From positions 1-50,373 of the forward strand of contig JAITIZ010000647.1 in NCBI GenBank assembly GCA_031279215.1: DNA of 50,373 nt, in the 5' to 3' direction. The notes under the pieces were generated by a model. The model saw only the letters and a list, made by a program, of their open reading frames with translations, did no database searches and was not told where the DNA came from. This DNA is from Planctomycetaceae bacterium. GTDB lineage: Bacteria; Planctomycetota; Planctomycetia; Pirellulales; Thermoguttaceae. This document shows positions 1 through 9,739 of this stretch, in pieces. Every line of letters starts with the position of its first letter. Position 1 is the first letter of the stretch. The position numbers and the translations under genes are program-made.

Positions 1-119
1 AGTCCCGCAGGGACGAGATGTGCATAACCGTAGGTTAAGCGAAGCGCAACCGCCGGTTATGCATTTCACACCCCTAGCGGGGTTAAGAGCGAAAAACAAA
101 AATTTCACTGATAGATTAC
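1..119. repeat. Composite intergenic element, left part cut by window edge
   Basis: This is a mosaic of short hairpins: a TCCCGCAGGGA palindrome at the very start, a GCATAACCG...CGGTTATGC pair and CCCCTAGCGGGG near 71-83. It ends at about 92-119 in the terminal motif read on the minus strand (GTAATCTATCAGTGAAA followed by a T-rich stretch). The same modules in the same order occur at 7540-7772, and inverted at 41936-42263. It carries no credible gene. The right end abuts another repeat (120-305) whose expected left arm is missing, which suggests insertion into it. Confidence 0.75.
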
Positions 120-305
120 AATTATTTTAAAAAAATTTTTGAAAATAATTTTTTGTATTTTTTGTCTATATCTTCCTTTGTTTGTTTCGTTATTTCGTAC
201 TCTCAAAAAAGAATCCTTGAAAATCCACGAAGATCGAATCTCTGCGAAGATCGGTGAACGAAAATCTGCGAAAATCTGCGCAATCTGCGGACGAAAATAG
301 ACAAT
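120..305. repeat. AATCTGCG-word palindromic repeat, copy 1
   Basis: About 185 bp that match, on the opposite strand, most of 21913-22130. They share a poly-A/T stretch, the TTCCTTTGTTTGT block, the AAAGAATCCTTGAAAATCCA block and iterated AATCTGCG words ending in CTGCGGACGAAAATA. Apparent reading frames here encode near-identical peptides in both copies only because the DNA is repeated. The copy lacks one outer arm, where the element ending at 119 begins. Confidence 0.75.
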
Positions 306-387
306 TACTAGCGGTTTGGAATCTCTTCTGGTTGCCAGCCGAAAACTGGGGCAAAGTTGCCTATCGACAACGCAACATTTCGGCGAA

Positions 388-501
388 AGGTTTTCACCTA
401 CGGTTTTCACCTACGGTTTTCACCTACGGTTTTCACCTACGGCTTTTACCTACGGTTTTTACCTACGGTTTTCACCTATGGCTTTTACCTACGGTTGCCT
501 A
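388..501. repeat. 13-bp tandem repeat (GGTTTTCACCTAC)
   Basis: Roughly eight head-to-tail copies of a 13-bp unit, with a few T/C variants in the later copies. Since 13 is not a multiple of three, all frames cycle through the same peptide (FTYGFHLRF...), giving spurious open frames on both strands. The unit resembles one arm of the CACCTACGGTTATGCAC sequence at 42157-42173. From 502 to 746 no gene is visible. Confidence 0.85.
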
Positions 502-746
502 CCTTGAGTTTACCGAAATGAACACACCAACCAGTGAACACTAGGTAATATTGGTAGAAATCTCTGAAAACCAGGGAGTTGCAGCGGATGTCCCATATAC
601 AAGTACTGGATTTTTGTGTTATAATACCAAACCTTCGTAACTTAAATACGGAACTCTCGTAACTTATACTCTATCCTAATTATAAATTGATAGTTTTTTT
701 GTATTGCGTATTTTACGTCAGACCTGTTTTTCCTCAAAGTGTTGAA

Positions 747-861
747 AGTAGTGGAGAGTGGAGAGTGGAGAGTGTCGCAAGCGGATTACTAACCAAACAG
801 CAATCATTCCGGCTAAAATCCGCTTGCGACACTATCAACTATCCACTATCAACTATCCACT
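747..861. repeat. Heptad-armed hairpin element, copy A
   Basis: Left arm GTGGAGAGTGTCGCAAGCGG and right arm CCGCTTGCGACACT enclose a loop of about 34 nt containing TTACTAACCAAACAGCAAT. The outer parts of both arms are strings of 7-bp units (GGAGAGT or TGATAGT types), so arm length varies between copies. Related copies lie at 5427-5520, 7573-7706 and 25915-26023. This copy sits immediately upstream of the ABC ATPase remnant. Confidence 0.8.
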
Positions 862-960
862 AAAATAGGGTACAGTATATTAACAATTGCGCGAGTATTA
901 TTAACGAATCCTAAAATTCTAATTCTGGACGAAGCGACAAACGCGGTCGATACGTATTAA
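862..960 (+). pseudogene. 3' remnant of an ABC transporter ATP-binding protein
   Basis: The frame ending at the TAA 958-960 reads ...IARVLLTNPKILILDEATNAV..., followed by DTY and the stop. This is the Walker B region plus D-loop of an ABC ATPase (family pattern: A-RA/V-LL-x-NPKILILDEATSALDT). Everything upstream (Walker A, Q-loop, the LSGGQ signature, any membrane domain) is absent, and the heptad hairpin element ends at about 861, directly before the fragment. The stop lies 5 bp before the next gene's ATG, as expected if the intact gene was once its operon partner. The identity rests on about 20 residues, but the LILDEATNAVDT core is hard to get by chance. Confidence 0.7.
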
Positions 961-965
961 AAAAC

Positions 966-3900
966 ATGTTATCCATTACAAGAGTAGTTATTTTTGGGCA
1001 ATTAGTTGCTGTTTCGTTATTGTTTTGGTTTGGGGCAATACCGGATTTTGGTTGTTTTTATACAACTTCAAAACTGTCTTATCCGACATTTACGGTTGCT
1101 GACCGTAATGGATATTATGTTATTGACAAATTCCAATGCCGAGTTGTTGCTGCTGATTCTCAGGGAAATCTCCGTTTCTCTATCGATGGAAGACAACATC
1201 ATTCGCAAGGTTTTTTCTACGCTATTGATATACTTCCGCGAACAGACGGAGGATTTTATCTGCTTAACGGTATTCCCAACGAACAATACGAATATTTCAT
1301 CCGAGAATCAATCTTGCAGTATGATAATAAAGGGCGTTTTGTCAAAACAATCTACACGCTCGAACATGATCCGGCAAAGAAAGAAAATGTTTTGGTAAAT
1401 CACGGCAGAATTAAATATCTGCATTACGGCACAGAAAATGACCAAACGCTTTCATGGTTTGAATTGTACAATGACCGTGTTGTTCAATGTCATTACAATG
1501 TTGATTCCGGTAAATCCCGTCCTACTCAAACTACTCCAATTACTCAAACAATATTTCAATTTCCCCCAACACATACTCCCGACCGCGACATTGCCGACAT
1601 AACATCATTCGGAGACAGTTTTGTTTGGACAAAAAAAAATGGGCAAATCATCCAACATACCGAGAAAATTTTATATGATTATTCCTCTGCAACCTTGACA
1701 AACAATCAACCTGTTCCTTGGGAACTTGATACAGATCAACACGGCAATATCTATTTTGTTGATCTCAAAGGTCGGTCTATTATTTGTGTTGCACCCGACA
1801 AATCCCAAAAAACCGTTTTCAGGACAGACCAAGATATTTACCGAATTAACGTTTCGCCTGACGGTATTATTTCCACCGCGACGGCGTCTGAAATTTATCT
1901 GATAGATACAATAAAAAATTCCGGCGAGATTAAAAGTTATTCCGAGTTTATTATTGTTCAACAAGATCGTTTTGTTTTGTTTATTCAATGTTTTGCTTGG
2001 CTGATTATTTTGACGATTATTCCGTATCTCTGTAAGTTAATTTATGTTTTCTTGCTTGGCAAACAGTTTCGGATAACTCTTTTAATATCGCTTCTTGTTA
2101 TTGTTACGGTTGTTATCACGGCATTGATTGCGTTTTTCGGCACGATAAGTCAATTAGTGAAAATAAATGAAGACAATGTTTATCAACATATTAGTTTGCT
2201 GGCTTTTGAAATTGCCAACTCATTGGATGGTGATAAACTCGAACAGATCAATAAAATTGGAGACTATTACAACAAGAATTATCACGATCTCCGTAATGAC
2301 CTTGATAGCCGTTTTGATATCAATCAACCCTTGTTGAGCGGTTATCTTTATGCGGTTTATACTGTGAAAAATAATCGGCTTTTTGCTCAAATTTATCAAG
2401 ACACAACAGTCAACACTGCATTTCCATTTGACTGGTTTGACGATCTGGAACAAGGTTATTCCCAAGCATGGAACGGTGAATTATTTGTTTCGACAAGTAC
2501 GGATATTTCGGGAGATTGGATTTATGCTCTTGCTCCTATTCGGAACCAATCGCAAGAAGTTGTCGGAATATTAGAAGTCAGCCGTGAACTTTTTACTTTT
2601 CGTAATGCCAATCGGCAACTGTTGCAAAAACTTCTTCTTGAAACGGGAATTTTTCTTATTATTATGGTGTTGGTTCTTATTGAATTGATCTTTGCCGTCA
2701 ATTTAATACGGCAACACAACCGCGCCTATCTTTTGGCAGGACGGAAAATCTTAAACAAAACCGAAGCCCCGCGATTACGAAAAAGCGACTTGGATAATTA
2801 TTCGCCGTGTTATCTTACGCGAAGTTTGGTGTTTCTTTATTTTATTGCCGATTCTATTTCGCTTTCATTTTTGCCGTTGATGATGAAATCGTTTTATCAT
2901 GAGATACCGGGTATTTCGGAAAGTATTGTTCTTGCGATTCCTTATACGGTGATTATGTTTACATTTGGAATTGGTTCGATTATTGCCGGAATTTTTTCAT
3001 CGCCGCAAAGATTGAGATTTCTGATGTATGCGGGATTTCTTTGTTCTTCGTTGGGTTTTCTTCTTGCAGCTTTTTCGTTTGACATGTTATCATTTACGCT
3101 ATCGCAGGCATTAGTTGGTTTGGGCGGCGGATTAACTTTTATTACTATCCGCCAAGTCGTGTTGTTGGAAACCGATGTAGAAAAAAGCGAACTCGGTTAC
3201 GCTCATTTTTACGCCGGTTGGACTGCCGGAGTCAATGTCGGAATTATACTTGGCGCAGTTATTGCCGATCAATTTGGTTATTCGGTGTCGTTCTTTACTG
3301 CATTTGGAGTAATGATTCTTTGCGTTTTGTTTGAGCAGTTTCAACTCAGTGAATATGTAAGACATTTCAGTAATAAAATCAAAGAGTCTATTCAAAATTC
3401 AAATCAAGAAAAAATCAAAGAGAAAAAACGTAATCCATTTAAGACGGTAATTTGTCTTTTGAGAGATCCGCAAGTTTTGACGTTGTTTCTTTGCAATACG
3501 ATTCCGACGTATATTATTGTTGCGTTTTCATATTATTATTTTCCGATTTTTGCTGACCGTCATGGAATCAGCATATCGATGGTTGGAATTGTTTTGCTTG
3601 CTGCCGGATTGTTTACGGTGTATCTTGGGCCGCCGTTGACGTCAACGATTCGCCGTTTTCTGACGCATGAGCAATCGGTTTATTTTACGGCGACGCTTTG
3701 GGTTTGTTGCACGTTATTTTTCGTATTTACGGGTTCCTATTTTGGGGCGGTGATGACAATTCTTGCATTGGGAATTTGCGATGGTTTTGCGGAGCCTTGT
3801 TTGAATTATTACTATCTTTCGTTACGGGGAGTGCGGGAAGTTGGAGAAGAAAATGCAATTGCCTACTATGAACTTGTTTCAAGATTAGGTCAAGCGTTCG

Positions 3901-4040
3901 GACCAATAATTTTTGCATCGGCGTTAATGTTTGGGGAACGTACCGGTATCGGATTAACAGCGTTAGTTTGTATTATCTGTACCGGAATCATCTATCTTGT
4001 AAATCGACGGTATGCAACAAATAGAGTAAAAAATTCCTGA
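966..4040 (+). CDS. Sensor-MFS fusion membrane protein (1024 aa)
   Basis: The N-terminal membrane helix (about 5-22) is followed by about 300 extracytoplasmic residues with repeated G-x-Y/F-x-D strands, suggestive of a beta-propeller. Two helices follow (about 335-392), then a region of about 165 residues that resembles a Cache-type ligand sensor (DGDKLEQI..., LYAVYTVKNNRLFAQIYQDT, ending VVGILEVSRELF). Another helix (about 557-580) leads into a full set of MFS helices (about 620-1015), including a GLGGGLTF segment and the C-terminal half split by a charged loop (KIKEKKR). Sensor regions of this kind are usually joined to cyclases, phosphatases or kinases, not to a transporter. The start is the ATG 5 bp after the ABC remnant's stop. 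Whether it transports, or uses the MFS fold as a receptor, cannot be told; I know no named family for the whole architecture. Confidence 0.85.
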   Translation: MLSITRVVIFGQLVAVSLLFWFGAIPDFGCFYTTSKLSYPTFTVADRNGYYVIDKFQCRVVAADSQGNLRFSIDGRQHHSQGFFYAIDILPRTDGGFYLLNGIPNEQYEYFIRESILQYDNKGRFVKTIYTLEHDPAKKENVLVNHGRIKYLHYGTENDQTLSWFELYNDRVVQCHYNVDSGKSRPTQTTPITQTIFQFPPTHTPDRDIADITSFGDSFVWTKKNGQIIQHTEKILYDYSSATLTNNQPVPWELDTDQHGNIYFVDLKGRSIICVAPDKSQKTVFRTDQDIYRINVSPDGIISTATASEIYLIDTIKNSGEIKSYSEFIIVQQDRFVLFIQCFAWLIILTIIPYLCKLIYVFLLGKQFRITLLISLLVIVTVVITALIAFFGTISQLVKINEDNVYQHISLLAFEIANSLDGDKLEQINKIGDYYNKNYHDLRNDLDSRFDINQPLLSGYLYAVYTVKNNRLFAQIYQDTTVNTAFPFDWFDDLEQGYSQAWNGELFVSTSTDISGDWIYALAPIRNQSQEVVGILEVSRELFTFRNANRQLLQKLLLETGIFLIIMVLVLIELIFAVNLIRQHNRAYLLAGRKILNKTEAPRLRKSDLDNYSPCYLTRSLVFLYFIADSISLSFLPLMMKSFYHEIPGISESIVLAIPYTVIMFTFGIGSIIAGIFSSPQRLRFLMYAGFLCSSLGFLLAAFSFDMLSFTLSQALVGLGGGLTFITIRQVVLLETDVEKSELGYAHFYAGWTAGVNVGIILGAVIADQFGYSVSFFTAFGVMILCVLFEQFQLSEYVRHFSNKIKESIQNSNQEKIKEKKRNPFKTVICLLRDPQVLTLFLCNTIPTYIIVAFSYYYFPIFADRHGISISMVGIVLLAAGLFTVYLGPPLTSTIRRFLTHEQSVYFTATLWVCCTLFFVFTGSYFGAVMTILALGICDGFAEPCLNYYYLSLRGVREVGEENAIAYYELVSRLGQAFGPIIFASALMFGERTGIGLTALVCIICTGIIYLVNRRYATNRVKNS

Positions 4041-4229
4041 TTGTTTCCCATTTCTGTCCGTAAACAGGGTCAAGTCGGCTATTGCCGACGCAATGGCGGG
4101 TGAAAGTCCTTCGGTGAAACATTGTACCTTTGAATTATTGCTTTTTCGGTGTTTCACACAAAAATTTCACGGAATATATTACCAATTTTTTTAAAAATAT
4201 CTTGTGCGAAATTGTCAAATTGTTCTATT

Positions 4230-5201
4230 TCAATTCCGTATTTTTACGAGAGCAACCCCTTCTAATGTTTTGATGACTGTTGCCTTACCAAACGGGGCAT
4301 TTTGTTGAAATTCTCTGATTTTTTGTCCTGGACGACTAATATTGTAATTAATATTATGATTATCCGACAATAGCATAATATTGGTAATTTCATGAAGTTG
4401 ACCATCTATTTCGGCACGTAAAATCATTCCATCGTTTGCGGTACAATAGGCTCTGAATCGACAATCAAGTTTTAGATTGGTATCTGTTTCCCATTGGATT
4501 ACGGATTCCCGAATAGCATCCTGATGAGTTGCGTAAGTTCGTTGTGATTCATCTTGTGGTTCGCCGGGCATTGGTTTACCCGACGCAAAATCGTCAAGAA
4601 CCCGACGAAGAGCCGGAATACAGTTACCGATTAGTTGTTCGTAAACGGTCATGGGCGTCATATTTTCGGGAAGTTCAACAATATTGCCGCGTGCCAGAAT
4701 ATTTCCTGCATCGAATTTTTCGACAAGATAATGAATGGTTCCCCAACTTTTCCGACGATTCGTGAGAACATGAAAGCGTTCCGTTTCGTAACCGGTCAGC
4801 ATTGGCAGAGGGGACGGATGCAAATTGATAAAACCCAAACGAGGCAAAGCAATCACTGCTGGAGGAAGCCAGTTCGCATAAAACGAAATACCAAGATCAA
4901 AAGGAATCTTTCTCAATCTATTGAGATCTTCGGTAAATTGTGGTTCGGTTATTTTTCGGCGGATTTCGTTACTGTTACCGCAAAAAGTATGGGGCAGGGA
5001 AAATGTTGATATTCCGTGTTGCTGAAGAGAGGAATACGACAAAACAGGATCATGCGACTCCGCAAAAACAACGGCAAGTTGATGAGGCGATTGAATAATT
5101 GAGTTGATAATATCTAACGCCAAATCTTTGGCCCCGCCAAATAAACGGGAAACTCCAATGATAATTCCAACACGAAGCGGTGTACAATTTCTTATGTTCA
5201 T
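4230..5201 (-). CDS. Formyltransferase-fold protein (methionyl-tRNA formyltransferase-like)
   Basis: 323 residues, close to the length of methionyl-tRNA or sugar-nucleotide formyltransferases. The N-terminal half has the fold's signature: ...GFINLHPSPLPMLTGYE supplies the catalytic Asn and His, and VEKFDAGNIL the catalytic Asp of the N-x-H...D set known for 10-formyltetrahydrofolate-dependent enzymes. The remaining third (about 225-323) looks like a small C-terminal beta domain as in Fmt. The N-terminal motif GVSRLFGGAKDLA differs from canonical Fmt, and no peptide deformylase gene is adjacent, so it may formylate an amino sugar or another small molecule instead. The gene is isolated, facing the sensor-MFS gene tail to tail. 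Confidence 0.75.
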   Translation of the reverse strand: MNIRNCTPLRVGIIIGVSRLFGGAKDLALDIINSIIQSPHQLAVVFAESHDPVLSYSSLQQHGISTFSLPHTFCGNSNEIRRKITEPQFTEDLNRLRKIPFDLGISFYANWLPPAVIALPRLGFINLHPSPLPMLTGYETERFHVLTNRRKSWGTIHYLVEKFDAGNILARGNIVELPENMTPMTVYEQLIGNCIPALRRVLDDFASGKPMPGEPQDESQRTYATHQDAIRESVIQWETDTNLKLDCRFRAYCTANDGMILRAEIDGQLHEITNIMLLSDNHNINYNISRPGQKIREFQQNAPFGKATVIKTLEGVALVKIRN

Positions 5202-5371
5202 AAATTAGTAATTAGTAATTTGAATCTGCCCTTTTCTAAAAATACTCATCAAAATACCTTTGTTTTTCAAGGCTTTATTATTTTTAGGTACTTTATTTTG
5301 TAGGCTTAAACACCCAATAATTTATTATTGTTTTTCAATTGTAAAATCAAAGTATTGAAGTTAAAAACAAC

Positions 5372-5521
5372 GTAATATATCAGTGTAATTTTTGTTTTTT
5401 GCTCTTAACCCCGCTAAGGGTGTGAAAGTAGTTGATAGTTGATAGTGGAGAGTGCCGCAAGCGGATTTTTTTAAGCGGGAATACTTGTAAATCGCTTGCG
5501 ACACTCTCCACTATCAACTAA
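5372..5521. repeat. Composite element with heptad hairpin, copy B
   Basis: It starts with the terminal motif (GTAATATATCAGTGTAA, then a T-rich stretch), the GCTCTTAACCCCGCTAAGGG hairpin and GTGTGAAAGTAG, then runs into the heptad hairpin (AGTGGAGAGTGCCGCAAGCGG paired with TCGCTTGCGACACTCTCCACT, ending CTATCAACTA). The far terminal motif is missing. The rest of the 5202-5871 gap is AT-rich; a 67-codon minus-strand frame at 5531-5734 has no recognisable features and is not called. Confidence 0.75.
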
Positions 5522-5871
5522 AGGGAATTACTAAAAATCTTGTTTTTTTGCCAATCTCACCCCTAAAAATCTAAAAGGTTTGCCAACCAATTTAAGTAAA
5601 AGGTTCGTTTTTTTAGAAGTTTCTTTTATACTTTTTAGTAAAAACCATATTAAATTCGATTGCAGGTTTTTGTAAAATGTATAAAATAAGGGAGTTGTTA
5701 ATGTTCGTTTCGCCACGTTTTGCGAAAGTACCATTCATAAATTACTTAAATTTTATTGTTTTTCCCATTTTACCGTCTCAATAGGGAATTACAGAAGATT
5801 AAACTATTTACGTTTTTACGTTAGATTACGTCAGATTAAACAGTTACGCCGTAACCATATATTTTGTAACA

Positions 5872-7428
5872 ATGAAATTGAAACAGTTTTCGGTCAACAT
5901 CAATCCGATTTTATTACGGGAACTTCGGCAACAGGTTCGTAATCGGTTTATCATTGTATTGATTAACTTGTATGTTGTGGGTTTGGTGTTGGTGTGCCTA
6001 ATGAGCGTGTTGTTTCAACAAACTTCCTCACAAATTCACGACAGCGGCGGATATCTTTTCGGAAGTTTGTCAATAATAATGGGAATGGTCGGTTTCGTGA
6101 TGGTTGTCACCCACACTGCCCAGACAACCACTTCTGAACGAATTAACGGCGATTTAATGTTCACGTCCGCATTAAAACCCTCCACAATCGTTTTCGGTAA
6201 AGCTCTTGCCGGTGCTATTTTAACAGTTCTCTTAATGAGTATAACCGCTCCGTTTGTTATGGTTGCTTATTTGTTGCGCGGTCTCGATATTGAATTTGTT
6301 ATTTTTACATTTATTAGTATTTTTACAACAATTCAGGTTTTCAATGGAATGGCAATTTGTATTTGTTCCAATATTCGGACGAAAGTTCAAATGGTTGTCC
6401 TTTTAGGCGGCGGTTTTTTTGTTGTGATTTTGGGGATTCAGATTCTTCTTTCTTTTATTTTTTCTTATGTTTTGTTTGGTCATGGTTATGCTAATTGGTC
6501 AGGACTTATCGTATCCTTTTTGTTTGCCGGAATGATTTTTGCGGTTTTCCTTGCCGGAGCTATCACTTCGATTGCTCCAACCGCATCAAACCGTTTACTT
6601 CCCATCCGCTTAACTGTAACAGCTATTTATTTCGTCTCATTCCTGATTTCGTTTATCATCCCGCCATTTTCCTTCACAACAAATCCCTTAGTTCTTTGGG
6701 TTTATTCATGGACTATCGCCGTAACCATACTCCTCGTCATGGTTGTCTGTGAACAAGAAACATGGAGCGTCCGAATAAAACGGACATTGCCGAAACATTT
6801 TATTTTCCGTATCTTTTTGTTTCCGTTTTACACAGGTGCCGCCAACGGTTTGGTTTGGCTTATTTTATTGGGATTGGGAATTTTTCTCGTTGCTGTAAAT
6901 CAAACAGGAGAATCTTTTAACTTATACCCGTTTGGCTGGCTTTTGTTTTCCTTCGACTATTGTGTAACTGCAATGCTTATTCGTTCTTATCTTTCATATC
7001 TTTTTCCCAAACCAATCCCCTCTAATAAAGTATTAACAATAATATTCATTTTGTTTTGCTTTTTTGTTCTAGGCGGAATGCTCACTGCTTTTTTGTTCCA
7101 AAATTCGACATCGTTCGATTTTTATGACATGTATTCGAAAAGTATTTTTTCGGCATTGAATCCGTTTTTGTTGAAAGAAAACATTTACGATTCATGGTTT
7201 CAAATTATTTCCGCTTCATTTTGGGGACTTGGACTTATTGTACCGCTTTTTATTTGGTTTATTTCCTGTATTCGCCGGTTTTCTCCAAAAAATATTGACG
7301 AAATTTTAACATTAGAACAAGCTGTTGCAGCAATCCGTGAAGCGGAAGCCAATCCACTTGTTCAGAGTGATCGCGAACGTGCCAACAAAAATAACTCTGC
7401 ATCTGCGCTCCCAACACCTTCAACCTAA
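5872..7428 (+). CDS. ABC-2-type transporter membrane protein
   Basis: A 518-residue integral membrane protein with about 12 hydrophobic segments. The N-terminus (INPILLRELRQQVRNRFIIVLINLYV) matches the pattern of ABC-2 permeases (NPxxxRELRQ...R). The cytosolic stretch TTTSERINGDLMFTSALKPSTIVFGKALAGAI is the typical first loop, where the GEL/GDL-containing coupling helix leads to the second helix. The C-terminus (about 470-518) is hydrophilic. No ATPase gene is adjacent; the only ABC ATPase trace in the window is the dead fragment at 862-960, so its partner must be elsewhere. Substrate unknown. Confidence 0.8.
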   Translation: MKLKQFSVNINPILLRELRQQVRNRFIIVLINLYVVGLVLVCLMSVLFQQTSSQIHDSGGYLFGSLSIIMGMVGFVMVVTHTAQTTTSERINGDLMFTSALKPSTIVFGKALAGAILTVLLMSITAPFVMVAYLLRGLDIEFVIFTFISIFTTIQVFNGMAICICSNIRTKVQMVVLLGGGFFVVILGIQILLSFIFSYVLFGHGYANWSGLIVSFLFAGMIFAVFLAGAITSIAPTASNRLLPIRLTVTAIYFVSFLISFIIPPFSFTTNPLVLWVYSWTIAVTILLVMVVCEQETWSVRIKRTLPKHFIFRIFLFPFYTGAANGLVWLILLGLGIFLVAVNQTGESFNLYPFGWLLFSFDYCVTAMLIRSYLSYLFPKPIPSNKVLTIIFILFCFFVLGGMLTAFLFQNSTSFDFYDMYSKSIFSALNPFLLKENIYDSWFQIISASFWGLGLIVPLFIWFISCIRRFSPKNIDEILTLEQAVAAIREAEANPLVQSDRERANKNNSASALPTPST

Positions 7429-7484
7429 CAATATTAACCAACATCAGGTTAAATATCTCTCTCAAAAAATATAAAACAATTACG

Positions 7485-7772
7485 GTAATCTATCAGTGGA
7501 ATAATTTTTTGGGTTCTATTTCCGTGACATTTTCTTAATCTCTTATGTTTTCTTAGTCCCGCAGGGACAAGATAGTAGTTGATAGTGGAGAGTTGATAGT
7601 GGAGAGTGTCGCAAGCGGATTACTACTTAAACGGCAATAATTCCACATGCGACACTATCCACTATCCACTATCCACTCTCCACTATCAACTATCAACTCC
7701 CAACTACTCTCACGCCCTTAGCGGGGCTAAGAGCAAAAAACAAAAATTCCACTGATAGATTTGATAGATTAC
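7485..7772. repeat. Composite element bounded by inverted terminal motifs, with heptad hairpin copy C
   Basis: The left end is GTAATCTATCAGTGGAATAA followed by a T run. The right end is the same motif inverted (AAAATTCCACTGATAGAT..., with GATTTGATAGATTACC partly duplicated). Between them lie TCCCGCAGGGA, the heptad hairpin (7573-7706, arms with several TGATAGT/GGAGAGT units, loop TTACTACTTAAACGGCAATAATTC) and CCCTTAGCGGGG. It fills the gap between the ABC-2 permease and glgB. It is one of the two most complete copies in the window. Confidence 0.8.
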
Positions 7773-7798
7773 CAATTACGAAATTTTTAACGGGAGTT

Positions 7799-9739
7799 TT
7801 ATTGGAATTTTGGTTTTAGTACGGAAACCCCCAGCGGCGGGAAATAAGCGTCAATAGAAGCCGGACGATTGTGTGAACATTCGCCGGTTGCTTCAATTCC
7901 GGGGCCGTTGCCCGTATTGCTGCCGCCGTAAAATTCCGAATCACTGCTGAAAATCTCCTCATAATAACATTTGATCGGAACTCCTAACTTCATTCGTCGC
8001 GGAACCGGCGTAAAATTACAAAGCACCACAAGAAAATCGGGCCATTCTTTTGCTTTTCGGATAAACGCAAATGTACTTGTTTCCCAATTATGGCAATCAA
8101 TCCATTCAAATCCGAGTCCGTCAAAATCATTTTCGTACAAAGCGGGTTCGTTAAGATACATTTTATTCAAATCGGCAACACAACGTTGTAACCCTTGATG
8201 CGGTTCCCATTGTAACAGATGCCATTGCAGACTTTCATCGAAGTTCCATTCATTCCACTGACCAAATTCATTACCCATAAAAGTCAGTTTTTTACCCGGA
8301 TGCGTCCACATATAACTGTACAAAAGACGGGCATTGGCAAATTTTTGCCATAAATCACCGGGAACCTGATCCAAAATTGAACCCTTACCGTGAACCACTT
8401 CATCATGCGAAATCGGTAAAATGAAATTCTCATGAAACGCATAAATTAAACTAAACGTTAATTCGTCATGGTGAAATTTACGATGTACCGGATTATGCCG
8501 CATATATCTTAACGTGTCGTTCATCCAACCCATATTCCATTTCATCGAAAAACCAAGTCCGCCGCAATAAGTCGGCCGCGAAACCCCAGGCCATGCTGTT
8601 GATTCTTCGGCAATTGTTAAAACATTGGGAAATTGAATGCCGATTTGTTCATTCAATATTTTGAGAAAATCAATCGCTTTAAGATTTTCACGTCCGCCAA
8701 ATTCATTGGGAATCCAGTCGCCCGATTTCCGGCTGTAATCAAGATAAAGCATTGAAGCCACCGCATCAACCCGAAGACCGTCTATATGATATTTATCGAT
8801 CCAAAAAATTGCGTTTGAAACTAGAAAATTGCGAACTTCATTACGTCCATAGTTGAAAATCAGGGTTCCCCAATCACGGTGTTCACCTTGTTTCGGATCG
8901 GCGTGTTCATACAATGCAGTACCGTCAAATTGACGCAGACCATGACCATCACGCGGAAAATGCGCCGGAACCCAATCAATAATCACCCCAATTCCATTCT
9001 GATGACAACGATCAACAAAATACATAAAATCTTCAGGACTACCATAACGGCTTGTTACTGAAAAATATCCAACAATCTGATAACCCCAACTCGCCGAAAG
9101 CGGATGTTCCGCAACAGGAAGTAATTCAATATGCGTGTAACCCATCTCCTTAACATATTCGACCAATTGATCCGCAATATCACGATAAGTCAGCCAACGG
9201 TTCGGATTATCACCAGGACGACGCCAAGAACCAAGATGAACTTCATAAATTGAAATCGGTTTGTATAACCAGTCATTGTCGCGGTTTTTACGTTTTTCAA
9301 GCCAATCAGCATCGTTCCACTGATACCGGTCAAGTTCGACAACTTTTGATGCCGTATAAGGCGGTATTTCGGCATAAAAACCAACAGGATCGGATTTCTC
9401 AAAAACAGTATCGCCATTGCGGACAAGATATTTATAAGTTGTCCATTCTTTCACGTTTGGAATAAAAATTTCCCAAAAACCCGTTGGAATATGTTTGTGC
9501 ATTGGATGAACGGTTCCGTTCCAATTATTAAACTCGCCAATAACACTAACTGTTGTCGCATTGGGAGCCCAAACCGCAAAATTGACTCCCAAAACTCCAT
9601 TGACTTCACGGAAATGAGCGCCAAGTTTTTCATAACTCTTCCAATGTGTACCTTCACCAAGAAGATAAAGATCAAAGTCTGTTAGAAAATCGTTTTGAGA
9701 ATTAGAAGAATTGAATGAATCGAAATTTGGTTTTGTCAT
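7799..9739 (-). CDS. glgB: 1,4-alpha-glucan branching enzyme
   Basis: This enzyme makes alpha-1,6 branches in glycogen by cutting an alpha-1,4 chain and moving it. 646 residues: a CBM48 domain (about 35-125, [20 protein letters not shown]), then a GH13 barrel. The nucleophile Asp is in [17 protein letters not shown] (about 321), the acid Glu in [15 protein letters not shown] (about 375) and the transition-state His-Asp in [12 protein letters not shown] (about 445). An all-beta C-terminal domain follows. It lacks the extra N1 domain of the long E. coli-type enzyme. No glgA, glgC or glgP lies next to it, so the glycogen genes are scattered here. The start ATG gives the usual short-type N-terminus. 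Confidence 0.97.
   Translation of the reverse strand: MTKPNFDSFNSSNSQNDFLTDFDLYLLGEGTHWKSYEKLGAHFREVNGVLGVNFAVWAPNATTVSVIGEFNNWNGTVHPMHKHIPTGFWEIFIPNVKEWTTYKYLVRNGDTVFEKSDPVGFYAEIPPYTASKVVELDRYQWNDADWLEKRKNRDNDWLYKPISIYEVHLGSWRRPGDNPNRWLTYRDIADQLVEYVKEMGYTHIELLPVAEHPLSASWGYQIVGYFSVTSRYGSPEDFMYFVDRCHQNGIGVIIDWVPAHFPRDGHGLRQFDGTALYEHADPKQGEHRDWGTLIFNYGRNEVRNFLVSNAIFWIDKYHIDGLRVDAVASMLYLDYSRKSGDWIPNEFGGRENLKAIDFLKILNEQIGIQFPNVLTIAEESTAWPGVSRPTYCGGLGFSMKWNMGWMNDTLRYMRHNPVHRKFHHDELTFSLIYAFHENFILPISHDEVVHGKGSILDQVPGDLWQKFANARLLYSYMWTHPGKKLTFMGNEFGQWNEWNFDESLQWHLLQWEPHQGLQRCVADLNKMYLNEPALYENDFDGLGFEWIDCHNWETSTFAFIRKAKEWPDFLVVLCNFTPVPRRMKLGVPIKCYYEEIFSSDSEFYGGSNTGNGPGIEATGECSHNRPASIDAYFPPLGVSVLKPKFQ

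Noticed and set aside
105-410. 101-residue minus-strand frame
   Set aside because: It runs through repeat copy 1; the same peptide appears from the other copy, so it reflects repeated DNA and not a gene.
254-544. Plus-strand frames with repeated FTYGFHLR peptides
   Set aside because: Product of the 13-bp tandem repeat read in cycling frames.
5531-5734. 67-residue minus-strand frame in an intergenic gap
   Set aside because: No motif, weak start context and repeat-flanked position; nothing supports coding.
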